Positions 49,590 to 60,141 of a stretch of 64,000 bases of DNA are shown in pieces (the first letter of the stretch is position 1; each line of letters begins with the position of its first letter). A model generated the notes under the pieces. The model was not told the DNA's origin. It searched no databases and saw only the letters and a program-made list of their open reading frames with translations. Position numbers and translations under genes: made by a program. Origin of the DNA: Leucaena leucocephala (taxonomy: Eukaryota > Streptophyta > Magnoliopsida > Fabales > Fabaceae); assembly GCA_037074615.1 (NCBI GenBank), contig CM073558.1:10974001-11038000 (forward strand), in the 5' to 3' direction.

Positions 49590-50050
49590 GTCAGTTTATC
49601 TACAGTTCCTCAATGTTGTAACAGGGATGATAAATAAATATACAGGAGAGCGCATTAACCTGAATCAATTTTATACTCTAAAAGACTGGCATAAAATGGT
49701 AGTAAGTCAGATACTGCCATATACCCCTACATAGCACATAGAGTTGAGTGAGTTTTTGGTAAATGATCCGCCAGGGGTGGCACTTCTATATGCAAAAGTA
49801 TTTACAATCTATTATTCCCTAGAAACGAATGTAAAATAGATGAGGAGTAATGTAAATAGTGTAAAGTAATTACATAGATATATGATAGTTACGATGTACC
49901 CCGAATATATAGTGGACATGTATGTATTGTATGTACAAATATTATGGTAACATGAAATATGAAGTTTTGATGCGATATAATGAAATGGTAGTTGGTTAAA
50001 CATTTATGTGAATATGTTTCCAATTTAATGTGATTATGATATAAAGATAT
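49590..50050 (+). pseudogene. Probable N-terminal gag frame of family B (unrecognised domain)
   Basis: One frame reads VYLQFLNVVTGMINKYTGER... to ILPYTPT, then a stop, then HIELSEFLVNDPPGVALLYAKVFTIYYSLETNVK: about 80 codons with one internal stop. The first part is conserved in amino-acid sequence with 28790-28900. No known domain is recognised. It lies where gag starts in related elements, and the core gag block follows 1 kb later. Confidence 0.45.
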
Positions 50051-50104
50051 GAATGAGTTTCAAGTGACTCAAACTCATCAAAGTCAGGAACATTATAAGA
50101 AAAT

Positions 50105-50480
50105 GTTTAGAAAAGGTTATGCTCAGGTCGCAAGATGAAGTAGTTTAGGTCGCAACTAGAAGTTCCAGAGAAGTTAAGTCGCGATGAGTTAAGCTACAGA
50201 TTGTGACAAATATTTACAGAAGCTTTTGGTCATAATGAGTAAAGACCATTGGTCACAATAGGAAGCTTCCAGAGCTATCAAGTCGCAATGAGGCCAAGCC
50301 ATAGGATGCAACTAATGTATAAGTAGAACAGGTCACAATAGAAGATGACCTATAGTCACAACTGAAGAAAACAGAACTGTCAAGTTATGACGAGCAAGTG
50401 GAGATAGCCGCGGCTAAAGTTTACAGAGAATATGAGTCACGACTAGCCAGCACTCAGGTTGTGACTAGATTGCATAGAGA
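50105..50480 (+). repeat. Cluster of GTCGCGAC(T)-type motifs
   Basis: A dozen or so variants (GTCGCAACTAGAAG, GTCGCGATGAG, GTCACAACTGAAG, GTCACGACTAG) recur every 25-45 bp, several followed by TTTACAGAGAA or TTCCAGAGA. The corresponding region is absent from the (-) family-B element and from element C. Similar motifs occur in the Athila/Tat-type leader at 4506-4735 and at 19330-19450. Confidence 0.6.
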
Positions 50481-51000
50481 ACTGATGACAAGAATAAAGA
50501 TGATGACCTCACTGAAGTTTATCAGTTATAAGTTTAGCACATGATGCAGGCAAGCCAAACAGTATGAGGTACTGAGATACAGAAGATTAGTTTAAGCTAT
50601 TCAGAAATAGATCTTACATGTGATCATCAGGAGTAAATCTATATTACGATAACATTAAAGTTAGATTAAGACTTGCCTAGAAATGAGCCTAGCATGTGGC
50701 TTAAGGTTAAAGACGTGATGACTAATAGATAGAAAGTTCATGTTCTAGAAATAGAGGGATCCCATCATGAAGAGATAGTAACCTAGCACACCTAGGGTAG
50801 AGCACCCTAGAGAATAAAAGTAATATTGCTAAATGATAAATGAGATCCATGTGACTTAAATTAGTCAGGATCTAGAGATAGGCTAGAAAGAAACCAAAGT
50901 CTAGTCTAGAGCTGACTGAGACTGATAGACAGAAAGATCTAAGAGATAATATAGAGATACATAAGTTACTCCATATGAGATGGAGAGTGATCCGCTCACT

Positions 51001-51400
51001 TGAGAAGTTTTCATCGAATAGTTTACCAGAGGTATTCCTCTCAGTTCGATAGAGATAAGCATGAGGCTAAGGGTTAAAGTAGGGAAAGAGAAACCCATTA
51101 ATGAATACTTAGCCGAGTTCATCCACATGGATATTGAGAGTGTAATGACTAAGAAGTTAGTTCACGGAATGAATTCCGTGTTGCAAAGAAATAGTTTTTC
51201 TCAGGTAGTTATAAAAGTTCAACAGAGCGGTAGATGTATGTAAAATAAGAAAAGAAGTTTATGATGTTTGGAGAGAGAAAGGTAGCCATAGTTAAAAAGA
51301 TAAAGTGATTCCCCTATTCCCTATGTAAGAAAGAGTAATAAAGGGTTGAGTCTATACCCTAGTAAGAGGGTAAGGTGGCAGTTTAAATTAGATGAATAGG
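51001..51400 (+). pseudogene. gag: Gag core and zinc-knuckle ghost, family B
   Basis: Gag packages element RNA in the cytoplasm. 51005-51243 reads VFIE-stop-FTRGIPLSSIEISMRLRVKV then GKEKPINEYLAEFIHM... and KLVHGMNSVLQRNSFSQVVIKVQQ. This follows the Retrotrans_gag pattern: F...YIP, L.QG..SV.EYxxEF, ...FxxGL......F...V..A...E. At 51306-51380 a stretch ending YP.KRV corresponds to a zinc knuckle with its cysteines lost. Then frames close and no protease (DTG), RT (YxDD) or integrase (DDE) can be found downstream. The longest open part is 60 codons (51061-51243). Confidence 0.6.
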
Positions 51401-52257
51401 TACTTCATGATACGACAATGATCTGATAAGATAATATGATAGATAATTTAATTGTAGTCTGCATATAGAGGATAGCTAAGCAAATTGTGTAATGATAATA
51501 TAGCTTATGTTGCCATGAGTTATGATGAGAAGTTGCATCTCCTTGCAGTTATCATATGATGACACGCATGTTTGAGAATGTTTAAATGATTGCATCTCCT
51601 TGCATATTATGCATGTTGGAGTATGCTATGATGAATGGATACCCTTCCGTATTTCATTAAGGGTAGAGTATATATGATGAGAAAATTATGTTGCTCCTAT
51701 GGCATACAACATGCAATTAGATAATTCAACTTGGTAATGATAAAGCAATAGATCAGATTAGAGATGAAGGTTAATAGTAAAATTATAGACAAATTATCAT
51801 AGTACTCAGGACACATCCCTTCAGTATGGATAATATACATTAATGATGTGCTATAAACATGAGATGAAATGAGACACTGTTATGAAAGATGATGTACATC
51901 TGAGAAGGAGCAGTGTCTATGTAATAGAAGTTAACATTTTGCAATAGAGCTAGATTGCTCTTGCAATAGAGTCAGATTGCTCTTGAGATAGAGCCTAGAG
52001 AATTAACAGATTATGATAGATATGTGCATGGTAGAGCCTATGTAGCTCTTTGCAGTAATTGACATAATCACGTTATGAAATATGAGAATGATATATGAAG
52101 TTCTTGAGTGATAGAGGAAATGAGTAAAGTCCTAATAGATAATATTGGCTTTTGTGATCATTTTTGGGGAATTATCTATTGAGTTAACAACTATGTGGAG
52201 GTGACTAACCTTGTAACTTTGTCTGTTGGTTTAGATATTCTAGAGATGAGAATACAG

Positions 52258-52395
52258 TACAACAGAATCATAGTAGATTCCAGAGGATTGTAGTTATATC
52301 CTAGTATGGCTCATAGGGTCACAATTAGATCTTGAAAAGGCTTACGGTTGATCGCAGTAGATCCTGAGGGTCGTAGTAGACCAAGCCTAGAGAAA
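52258..52395 (+). repeat. Short tandem repeat, GGTCGCAGTAGATCCTGA-type
   Basis: Four to five imperfect ~28-bp units. The same array is inverted at 26853-26945 and, shorter, at 9195-9290. Confidence 0.65.
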
Positions 52396-53416
52396 GAAAG
52401 TAATAAGCCATAAGTACAATATTTCTTTGGAAGGACGAATACCAAGGAAAAGGTTAAGGTATAGAAGTTTCACAAGTTCGTTAACTCATAACAGAGAGAG
52501 TACCCATGATGTTAATTTCAGAAAGCCTTATTACTATTAGGAAATGAACTCAGAATATTCGTACACACAACAGGAACTAAATTATCAAAGTTAAAGTAAT
52601 TAATCCTGAGTACCAGGGATTTATGATAATATCTCATAAGATATGAGAAGGGCTCAAATAAGAATAAAGAGATCCCTACAATGAGATTACAGAGAATAAA
52701 AATGAGAGACGAATATATCTTCCAGATGAACATAAAGAGATTAGAAGGCCAGATAGACCCTATGAGAATAGTCTAAGATGGTAAAGTACCAGGGTTAAAG
52801 CCTATTAGCACCAGTGCTTCAGATTTTTATCAGCACTTTTTAGTTAAGTGTGCTCAGGCAAGAGCAGCCCAATGATGGGTGACCCCCTGAGAAGTGGTGA
52901 AAAGGGTGTAAATGCCACAGAAGTTTGGCATATATGCACAGAGTTATGTAAAATGATGGAAAGAGCTATGAAAAAGTTAGAAAAGGGTTATAAACAGTAA
53001 GAGACTAGAACCCTTATGTCAAGTCTAAATGAAATTGATTTGAAAGGAAATATTTAGAAGATATATCTTAAAAGTTAGTAAAGTTATATGTTAAAGGGAA
53101 TGTTTCACTTATGGTATCTCAGAATACGCTGGGATATGGCAAGATAGACCATGATATAGCCAGATTTGGCCAGATATGCCATGATATGACATGAAAAATA
53201 CGTTATGAGAAATATGTAATGTGATACATAATGAGAAATATGTATCAAGAAGTACAATAAGAAATAGCTTATAGCTAGCTTTATAAACAGATAGAGAGGC
53301 TCCCTTTTTGAAAGGGATAAGATGTTTAAGGGTTATGTTACAGATAAAGTAGCAAGTGAGAGCTTTCACTCCTTGCATGAAATGCCAGGCATTATGTTAT
53401 GTTTGTAAAATATGCT

Positions 53417-53541
53417 AAAGCTCCAAATGTTAGAGCAGTGCAAGCTCCAAGTGTTCGAGCTATGCAAGCTCTGAGTGTTAGAGCTATGCATATTAAGAAA
53501 AGGAATGCTTGAGCTCCGAGTGTTAGAGCTATGCATTCATG
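53417..53541 (+). repeat. Short tandem repeat, unit ~24 bp (AGCTCCAAGTGTTAGAGCT-like)
   Basis: Four units, each with an AGCTC...GAGC inverted half-site, split by the same 'atattaagaaaaggaatgc' spacer as at 866-1040. Confidence 0.75.
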
Positions 53542-54028
53542 GGCAGGTATGTAGTCCTACAATATGTTAGTCACGCATTATGCATGTGCTCCTAAGTGCT
53601 CCTATCTAGCAATAAAGTAAAGAAATAATGAATAATGACATAAATCCTATCTCTGTATTATGATGAATTGTTAAAGAAGAAAAGAAGCACGATGGTACAA
53701 AAATGAGAAATAAAGTTTTGCGGATGTTTAGAGAATTCTGATAAATACTCAGATGAGTAATAAGTGATTGCACTAAGAAGTATGATGAGTAGTTAACAGA
53801 AACTCTAGCATATAGCAGTATTCAACAGAGCTTGATATGAAAGAAATGGACACTACTCACAAGTCTAGTGTAATGAAAAGTCCATATGCAAATAGATGCA
53901 AAGCAAATAAGCAAGTAACATAATAAGGTACCGTTCAACTCTGATTAAGCTGATTCAGGATAGAAGAAAAGAATATCCATCTAAGATTATTGACTAAGGT
54001 ACCAAGTAAATTTTGAGGATGAAATTTA

Positions 54029-54045
54029 TTTTAAGGGGGTAGAAA
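54029..54045 (+). promoter_or_regulatory. Polypurine tract, family-B (+) element
   Basis: TTTTAAGGGGGTAGAAA directly precedes the 3' LTR, identical to the tract at 23295-23311 (-). Confidence 0.85.
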
Positions 54046-57000
54046 TTCCATATCCTAATTTTTCCCTATCTATATAATACTGATAGTTGAAAGAGATTTA
54101 GAAAGGATTGTGATGGTAGTCAGAAGAAATAATAAAGGTTAGATGAGTCTTGAAGAAAGAAAGGGACTAAAATGAAAAGTTTAAAAGTTCAAGAACCTAA
54201 ATAAAAATTAGAAAAGGTTAAAGGCCAAAAGTGAAAGTAGAAACAAAAATTGGGCCAAAAGGTGTAATTACCAAAAGTTTAGGGACCTAAATGCAATTAT
54301 AAGAAAGTTGAACCAGAAAAGGTTCAAAAATGCCCAGAATTATAGTAGTCCCAAATTTTACCAGTAGATAGACAGGATTATTCTGATCAGATTAACGTAA
54401 CACAGAATTTTGATTTGAGGTCTCGATTAATTTATATAAATTCCTAAAATCAGGAAAAATTATTGCAATATTGTTCATACCTCAAAATTATATGAAATTT
54501 GGCAGTAAATTCCTATAATTAATATAAGAATTTCTAAAACTGACAGAGCTGAAGAAAGAGTTCTGTAGAATTTATTATAGAATTTATAGGAGATTAAAGC
54601 ACCCGATATATACGTTTCAGGGGAATTTCTCGAGAATTGAGCCCATGAAGTCAGTAGATCATACAGAGGGCCCAGAATGGCTCCTTATAGGCCTAATTAT
54701 ATTTTTAGATAAGTATGTGGGCTAGGGCTAATAAAAACAGGGAAAAATACAAAATTACGAAAATGCTACTGAAGGTATGCCAATGTGTTGTGTCATTGAG
54801 GAATAGTTGGACGAAGGGCATTTTGGTCATTTGGACAAGCCATAAATGTCCAGGCAAGTACAAGAGTGATTAGTTAGTGTCAGTATATGCCCTTATAAGA
54901 AGTAAAGAGCTGTAAAATGACAATTATGCCCTTAGGGTTAATATAGTGCAAGACAGTGAACCAAGGGCATTTCAATCATTTTCTAAGGGATCTATAATTA
55001 CATACTGACCCAGTATAAGAATTTCAATGGTAGGAAGAATCTGGATACTAGATTTAAGGTCAGAAAGCATATTACAAAATCTCAAAAAAATTAGATTTAT
55101 AAAATAGTCTGGTTTTTGGAGAATCAGACTTAGCCGGTACCAGATTGGACTAGAATTTTTTCAGAAGCTTCCCCCCATTGCAATTTTGCCACCTAGCCCT
55201 ATGAAGTGTCCCTTGATGATGTCATAATTCTCTTTTTGAAAAAGTTAAATCGAAGATTAAATATGAGCCATTAGATCAAATAGTGCACAAACTAATATTG
55301 GCCATTGATTTTCCATGAGATTTTTCTATAAATACCCCCACCAAATCTGATTCAAATCGTGAAGCATGCACCCTTGGGGAAACTCTTGCAAAATGAAAAC
55401 TTAAGCCAAGACAAAGAAGATTCAAGGTACCAAAGTTCAAGCAAGCTAGAGATTAAAGATAAGCAATCTATCCTAACTTATTTTCCTTCGATTTGAGAGC
55501 TTGAACTTAGGGTTTTCATCGAGAAAAGTTCAGTTTTCTAAAAGGTGTGGTTCTGTCCAAAAATCATAGATGAAAGGAAAGAGAAGAAATTAAAGTTAGA
55601 GTTACATGATTGAAGCTTATACAAGCTAGTTAAGTACTTGGTTGTTGAATCAAGTTGATATTCTTGACTTTGCCATGGTTGAACCATTTCAGTTTGCACT
55701 GTTTATGGTGGAAGGAAATGGAATTCCAATGATTTAATGCTTCCATTGAATTTATATGATGATTTTGTGTAGGATTGGGTGGGTTTTGAACCTTGGAAGC
55801 ATTGGAATTTCAAGTTGTAATTTTTGAGATTATTCTCTATTACTGTTTACTCGCATGAGCAGTGATTGGAATTTCATGATTTTGATGCTTCTAATGGTTT
55901 TGAAACAAAAAGTTGTGTGGGATAAAGTGGAGAAACAAGTATGGGAAGAATTAGAATCAAAATGATAATTTTTTAAAGAAAAGAGGGTGTTATGTAATTC
56001 TGTATAGAACAGTACATAGGAGCTAGAATTCTAAGCTCATAAATGGATTTAAAAGATGAAATTGTGTAGGGTAAATTCAAGACATCAATTAGTTCAAATG
56101 CCAAGTTAATTAGTGAAGACTAGAGAAAGTTATGTTAATAAAGAGTTAAGAATTTATCAAAGATGGCCTTGAACATTGTTGGAGTTCTTGGTCCTAATGA
56201 ATTATGTGATGAATATGAATGTGTTTAGGACCTTCAAACATCCAAGAAGATGTTGGGAAGTGATTGAACGAAAGACTTCATGGTTGGAAAGTTAGGGAAC
56301 AAGTGCAAAAGATCAAGAGAAAAGCCTAAGTGCAAGGTAGTGAACTTACCTCTTTATGTACTTGATGTGGTATGCTTATGTGTTGACATGTATATGATAT
56401 TTGAATGATGTTGTGACATGATAAATGATGTTGAATGAATGGTGAATAACATGTCTTCTATGGCCATGCATTTTTATGCACAAGTATATAGCATGATGGC
56501 ATGTCACTAATCAAATAAAATTTAATGAAATTACATATAATGCATTAGTGTCCATCTTACATATTTAAGTGGTAATGTTTGGTACTCAGATTCTCTAGAA
56601 TCTTACCCTCCCATAACCAACCAATTTAGGTCAAGTATGAATGAAAATGCATGCATGGAGAAGAGCTAAAGAATGGAAGAAAGGAAGTGAAGTAATTGGG
56701 ATTCTAGCATAGGCTATGAATTATCCATGTATGTAAATGCCATATAAGGTGTCTATTTAGGTGATGAAATTGTATAAAATAATTATGGCATAACCCCATG
56801 ATGTATATGAATACATGAAAGGCAAAAGAGATGTTTTATGCATGCTGGAACAATTATTGAAAGTAAAAGAAAGGAAACTGAAATGGTAAAAACGTAGGTC
56901 CTAAAGCAGTTTGGATGTGGCTTTCGTTTGACCTAGCAAATGAATGAATGAATCCACTAAATTTTATGAGCAAGTAGTACACATCCAGATCTGTAAATTC

Positions 57001-57391
57001 ATAGTTAATATGCTTCATTTGGATGCGTATATCAAGAGAAATGAATTTCCAAATTTAAGAGACAGAATCTAGAATTTCCAGAATTTGCCATATGAACAAT
57101 AATAAAATAACGATTTAACTATATCAATTGGCAAGGTAAATGTCCAGATTTATATGTTTCCCTTAAAGAGCTATGAAAGATCTTTAATTAGAAATTTTGA
57201 TCACCTCCATATGATTTTTCTACTTTTAGTTATGAATTTTTAAAATTTGACTATAAATCTGAAAAATTACCAAGTGAACAGTACCCGATAAGTAAGCTTT
57301 AAAATTTTAATTTTTGGGCTAATGTGATGCTTCCGCGAATCAAATATGCTTTTAAATATGTACTCTGAGGTAGTAAAAGTAGGATGTTTCA
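54046..57391 (+). mobile_element. 3' LTR of the family-B (+) element, 3.35 kb
   Basis: It begins TTCCATATCCTAATTTTTCC (TG eroded to TT) and ends GTAGGATGTTTCA, followed by TACAT. It has CTATAAATA near 55328. The last ~330 bp are more diverged from the solo LTRs than the rest. Confidence 0.9.
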
Positions 57392-57396
57392 TACAT

Positions 57397-57490
57397 AAGA
57401 TGTATATTAGTTTCTCTAGTAGCCACGTGATAACCCATTCACTTTAATAGACCCACGTATTCTTACATAGTAAATGCACTCCAAGAAAAG
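57397..57490 (-). mobile_element. Short piece of the copia 5' LTR, beyond the family-B insertion
   Basis: These 94 bases follow the second TACAT and precede the Angela-like LTR at 57491. Reading leftward through the family-B element they continue directly into the primer site at 44652-44641, so they should be the 3' end of the 5' LTR of the copia element at 38891-44674. Confidence 0.5.
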
Positions 57491-58146
57491 TGTTAGAAAT
57501 CGTGCCCTAGGGGCCAATCATTGTCTTATGAACATTATTGATTTATGAATTTATTAATTGTGTTATCATATTATTTGCATGTTTATTGTGATGACCATCC
57601 TTGGATAATTCATGATCTTATCCTAAATGTCTCTGGTCGGTCATCTATGTGGGAGCAGAGATAAAATAAGACCAGTATGACTTTGAAGATTTATAGAGAT
57701 ATAAATCAAAGTTATAGGCACATGTAAGAGTACAAGGTGTTAGACTGACCCGCTATGAGAGAGCTGCATGGGTTATGTCATAAGCTTCTCTCATATACAA
57801 ACCATGTCACTATGCCCTTTGACCTGAGATCATCATGGATTCCTACATGACAAACGCTCAGCTTTGACCTAGTCAAAAGTCACTTTTGTCCGAGTGATCA
57901 TAAAGACTATGTTCGGGCTTAGTGGTTTTTCATGCGGAGGAATATGAATGGTAAAGATGGAATTTGTCCCTCACATTCATAGAGAGATATTACTGGGCCC
58001 CTCGATTAGTGAGTCTGAGAAATGTATGGCCATACTGTGATAGAAAGGTAGTTCCATTTCTATAGTCAGACTACTCAGGTATCGAGAAAGTAATGGTCAG
58101 GAATAGGAGGAAGACATTATCCATGGCTCATCCATGACCAAAATAT

Positions 58147-58152
58147 CACGTG
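58147..58152 (+). promoter_or_regulatory. G-box CACGTG in the Angela-like LTR
   Basis: A palindromic CACGTG lies about 25 bp upstream of the TATA box. The two solo LTRs have CGCATG and CACGCG at this place. G-boxes bind bZIP and bHLH factors and occur in ABA- or stress-responsive plant promoters. Confidence 0.5.
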
Positions 58153-58174
58153 ACAGAAGGGACATGATATGGTT

Positions 58175-58183
58175 GTATAAAAG
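58175..58183 (+). promoter_or_regulatory. TATA box of the Angela-like LTR
   Basis: GTATAAAAG, kept in all three LTR copies and followed by 'gttacatcg'. Transcription should begin about 30 bp downstream. Confidence 0.65.
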
Positions 58184-59170
58184 GTTACATCGTTTAACGA
58201 TCTTCATATGATTTGGGTAGTCATTATGTCTTGTTAGAGACCGCTTGCGACTTGTGGGCCAGTATAGCAAATGGCCCACTGCCAACTTCATATGGGCCTA
58301 CACGATCGCACACAAAATAGCCCAACACGAGCTATGATATCCAGATTCATTGAATTTAAGATATGTCCAGATTCAATGAATGATCCAGGGTGGATGTATA
58401 TATTTATTTATATTCGTATATATATAAATTCGTATATATACATTATATATAAGAGATATATGAGATTTAATTTATAAGGATAAATTAAATCTCTATCACG
58501 TTTGAATTTAAAATTCAAATTGATATGATATCTCAAATTTAATTTATGAGAATAAATCAAATATAGTTCAGTCTTATCTTTATTTTAAGTTAAATAAATA
58601 GGTGAATTAAATCTGTGGGACGGATTTAATATAAACATTATTTATTTAATTAGTTTCTTATCAAATTATACAATATATGATATTGTATTGATTTTGAAAT
58701 TAATATAAGATTAATTCCAAAATCTAATTCGGTAGAGGAAAACGCATAGCATCCTATATATATGATTTTAGGAGCTACGTTTTGAACAATATAGAAAATA
58801 GAAAGGCTGAAGGGGAATCTGCAAAAGGGTTTGCAGATAAGAAGCTGTCGAAATAGAGACAGAGAGGATGAATTTTTAAGAAAGCCCTAGAGGGACAAGA
58901 GACACTAGCACACCGTTCGTGGTTCGAACGCTGTTCATGTGGATACCAGTAGAGGAAGCTGACTTGAGTCGTCGACTTCTTGCAATCAGAAAGGGAGCAC
59001 GAGCCACGACGAGAAGCTGTGAATGTCGTGACCAAGAGTTGAGGAAGTCGCTGAGGAACACTGAGGGTAATGCTTCTTCCCACTTGACTTAAACACATAC
59101 GGTAGATCCTGGCAAGGAATAGAAAAATTTTTAAGTTAATTTTCGCTACGTGTCTTCCAATTCCTTACAG

Positions 59171-59182
59171 TGGTATCAGAGC
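59171..59182 (+). promoter_or_regulatory. Primer-binding site, initiator-Met tRNA, Angela-like element
   Basis: TGGTATCAGAGC, a perfect match, one base after the LTR end at 59169. Confidence 0.92.
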
Positions 59183-59183
59183 C

Positions 59184-60141
59184 ATGCCATTTTGTGTTTA
59201 AGTTAGGCTTGATTGTTGATTTATATGATATGTGTTAGTCGTAGCCGATCATATAATATGTGTTTTATGCGTGTTATGTGCAACATAACCGTAACATACA
59301 TTATTTTGTGAATGTTTTAGATTTGAAACATTAATTGCCCTTCAATTAAATCTAAATGTTGATTCTTGAATGCTTGGGTATGGTGAACAATATGGCTCTA
59401 GATTGCAAGTGTTGTAATTTTTTAAATACGGCCTGCATGTCGTGCCTTCCTATATATACTCTCATTGTACCTTCTCTTCTCATCTCACTACCCTCGAATG
59501 TTAAAAGAGGTTTCTATATGTAATTTCCCTCTTCTTACTAAAGAGCTCCTCTCATTGGCTTTAGGGGACTTAGGATAGGTGAGCCATATTGTATCACGTT
59601 TAAATTATGCATCTTATGATCATATCAGAAACATGCATATTACTTGTATGAGATACAAACTAAGAAACATGCATTCTTATAAACCAGATAGTTAAATTAA
59701 GCCTTCTAAATGAAATCTTAAGTCATAATGCCGTCAATTTATGAACACTTGTCAAAACCTCGATCGCTCAATTGTGGACTCCACCAAAGTGGGTGCTTTT
59801 GAGTTATCTTGGGGAGATAAGCAAGAGTAATTGTGCTGCTCTCATATGTTTATTATTGTTTGACTTAATTGAGATTAACAGAATGGTTTTGGGTCTCAAG
59901 GCATTAGATGGGATTAAAAATATGACAGATCATATGATGATAGGATCCCATGAACATCTAAGAGTTACATTTGATGTAATTGGTAAAGGTGTTACCTACC
60001 TAAATAACTTAATTTAAGCATCCTGCCAAAGCGGACTTAAGTTTGAGCCAAATATGGATCTTAGCCCACTAACTATTGCTTTGAGGGTTGTTTATTTAGT
60101 GGGAGATTGCTAATTAAATTGCATATTTTAATTGTAGAATC
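59184..60141 (+). other. Leader of the Angela-like element
   Basis: About 960 bp of non-coding sequence between primer site and gag ATG. An ORF at 59772-60017 (81 codons) lies in it but resembles nothing I know. Packaging and dimerisation signals would be expected here; none can be assigned by eye. Confidence 0.6.

Larger units (their letters stand above)
51400..54028 (+). mobile_element. Non-coding 3' internal region of the family-B (+) element
   Basis: About 2.6 kb without a credible frame, where pol would lie in an autonomous gypsy element. Repeat modules are at 51935-51990, 52258-52395, 53105-53240 (GCCATGATAT / AGAAATATGTAAT) and 53417-53541. All are shared with the other copies. Near 54010 'attttgaggatgaaatttat' again marks the end of an ancestral coding region. 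Confidence 0.65.
44675..57391 (+). mobile_element. Family-B LTR element (plus), 12.7 kb including a nested solo LTR
   Basis: Perfect duplications TACAT (44670-44674 and 57392-57396) bound it. The 5' LTR begins TGCCATATCC at 44675. It is interrupted by a copia solo LTR (45669-47534) and loses its last part at 49309. The internal region is 49590-54045. The polypurine tract TTTTAAGGGGGTAGAAA precedes the 3' LTR 54046-57391. It preserves the best gag remnant of the family (51001-51243). No protease, RT or integrase was found between there and the polypurine tract, so its non-autonomous structure matches the (-) copy. Confidence 0.9.
57491..59169 (+). mobile_element. 5' LTR of the Angela-like element, 1.68 kb
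   Basis: TGTTAGAAATCGTGCCCTAG...CCAATTCCTTACA. It matches the solo LTRs at 24175-26012 and 45669-47534 but has a single 90-bp unit (near 58450-58540), which accounts for most of its shorter length. Confidence 0.93.

Noticed and set aside
58775..59098. 107-codon minus-strand ORF, with relatives at 25494-25754 and 45918-46193
   Set aside because: It is antisense in the Angela-like LTR and repeated only because the LTR is repeated.
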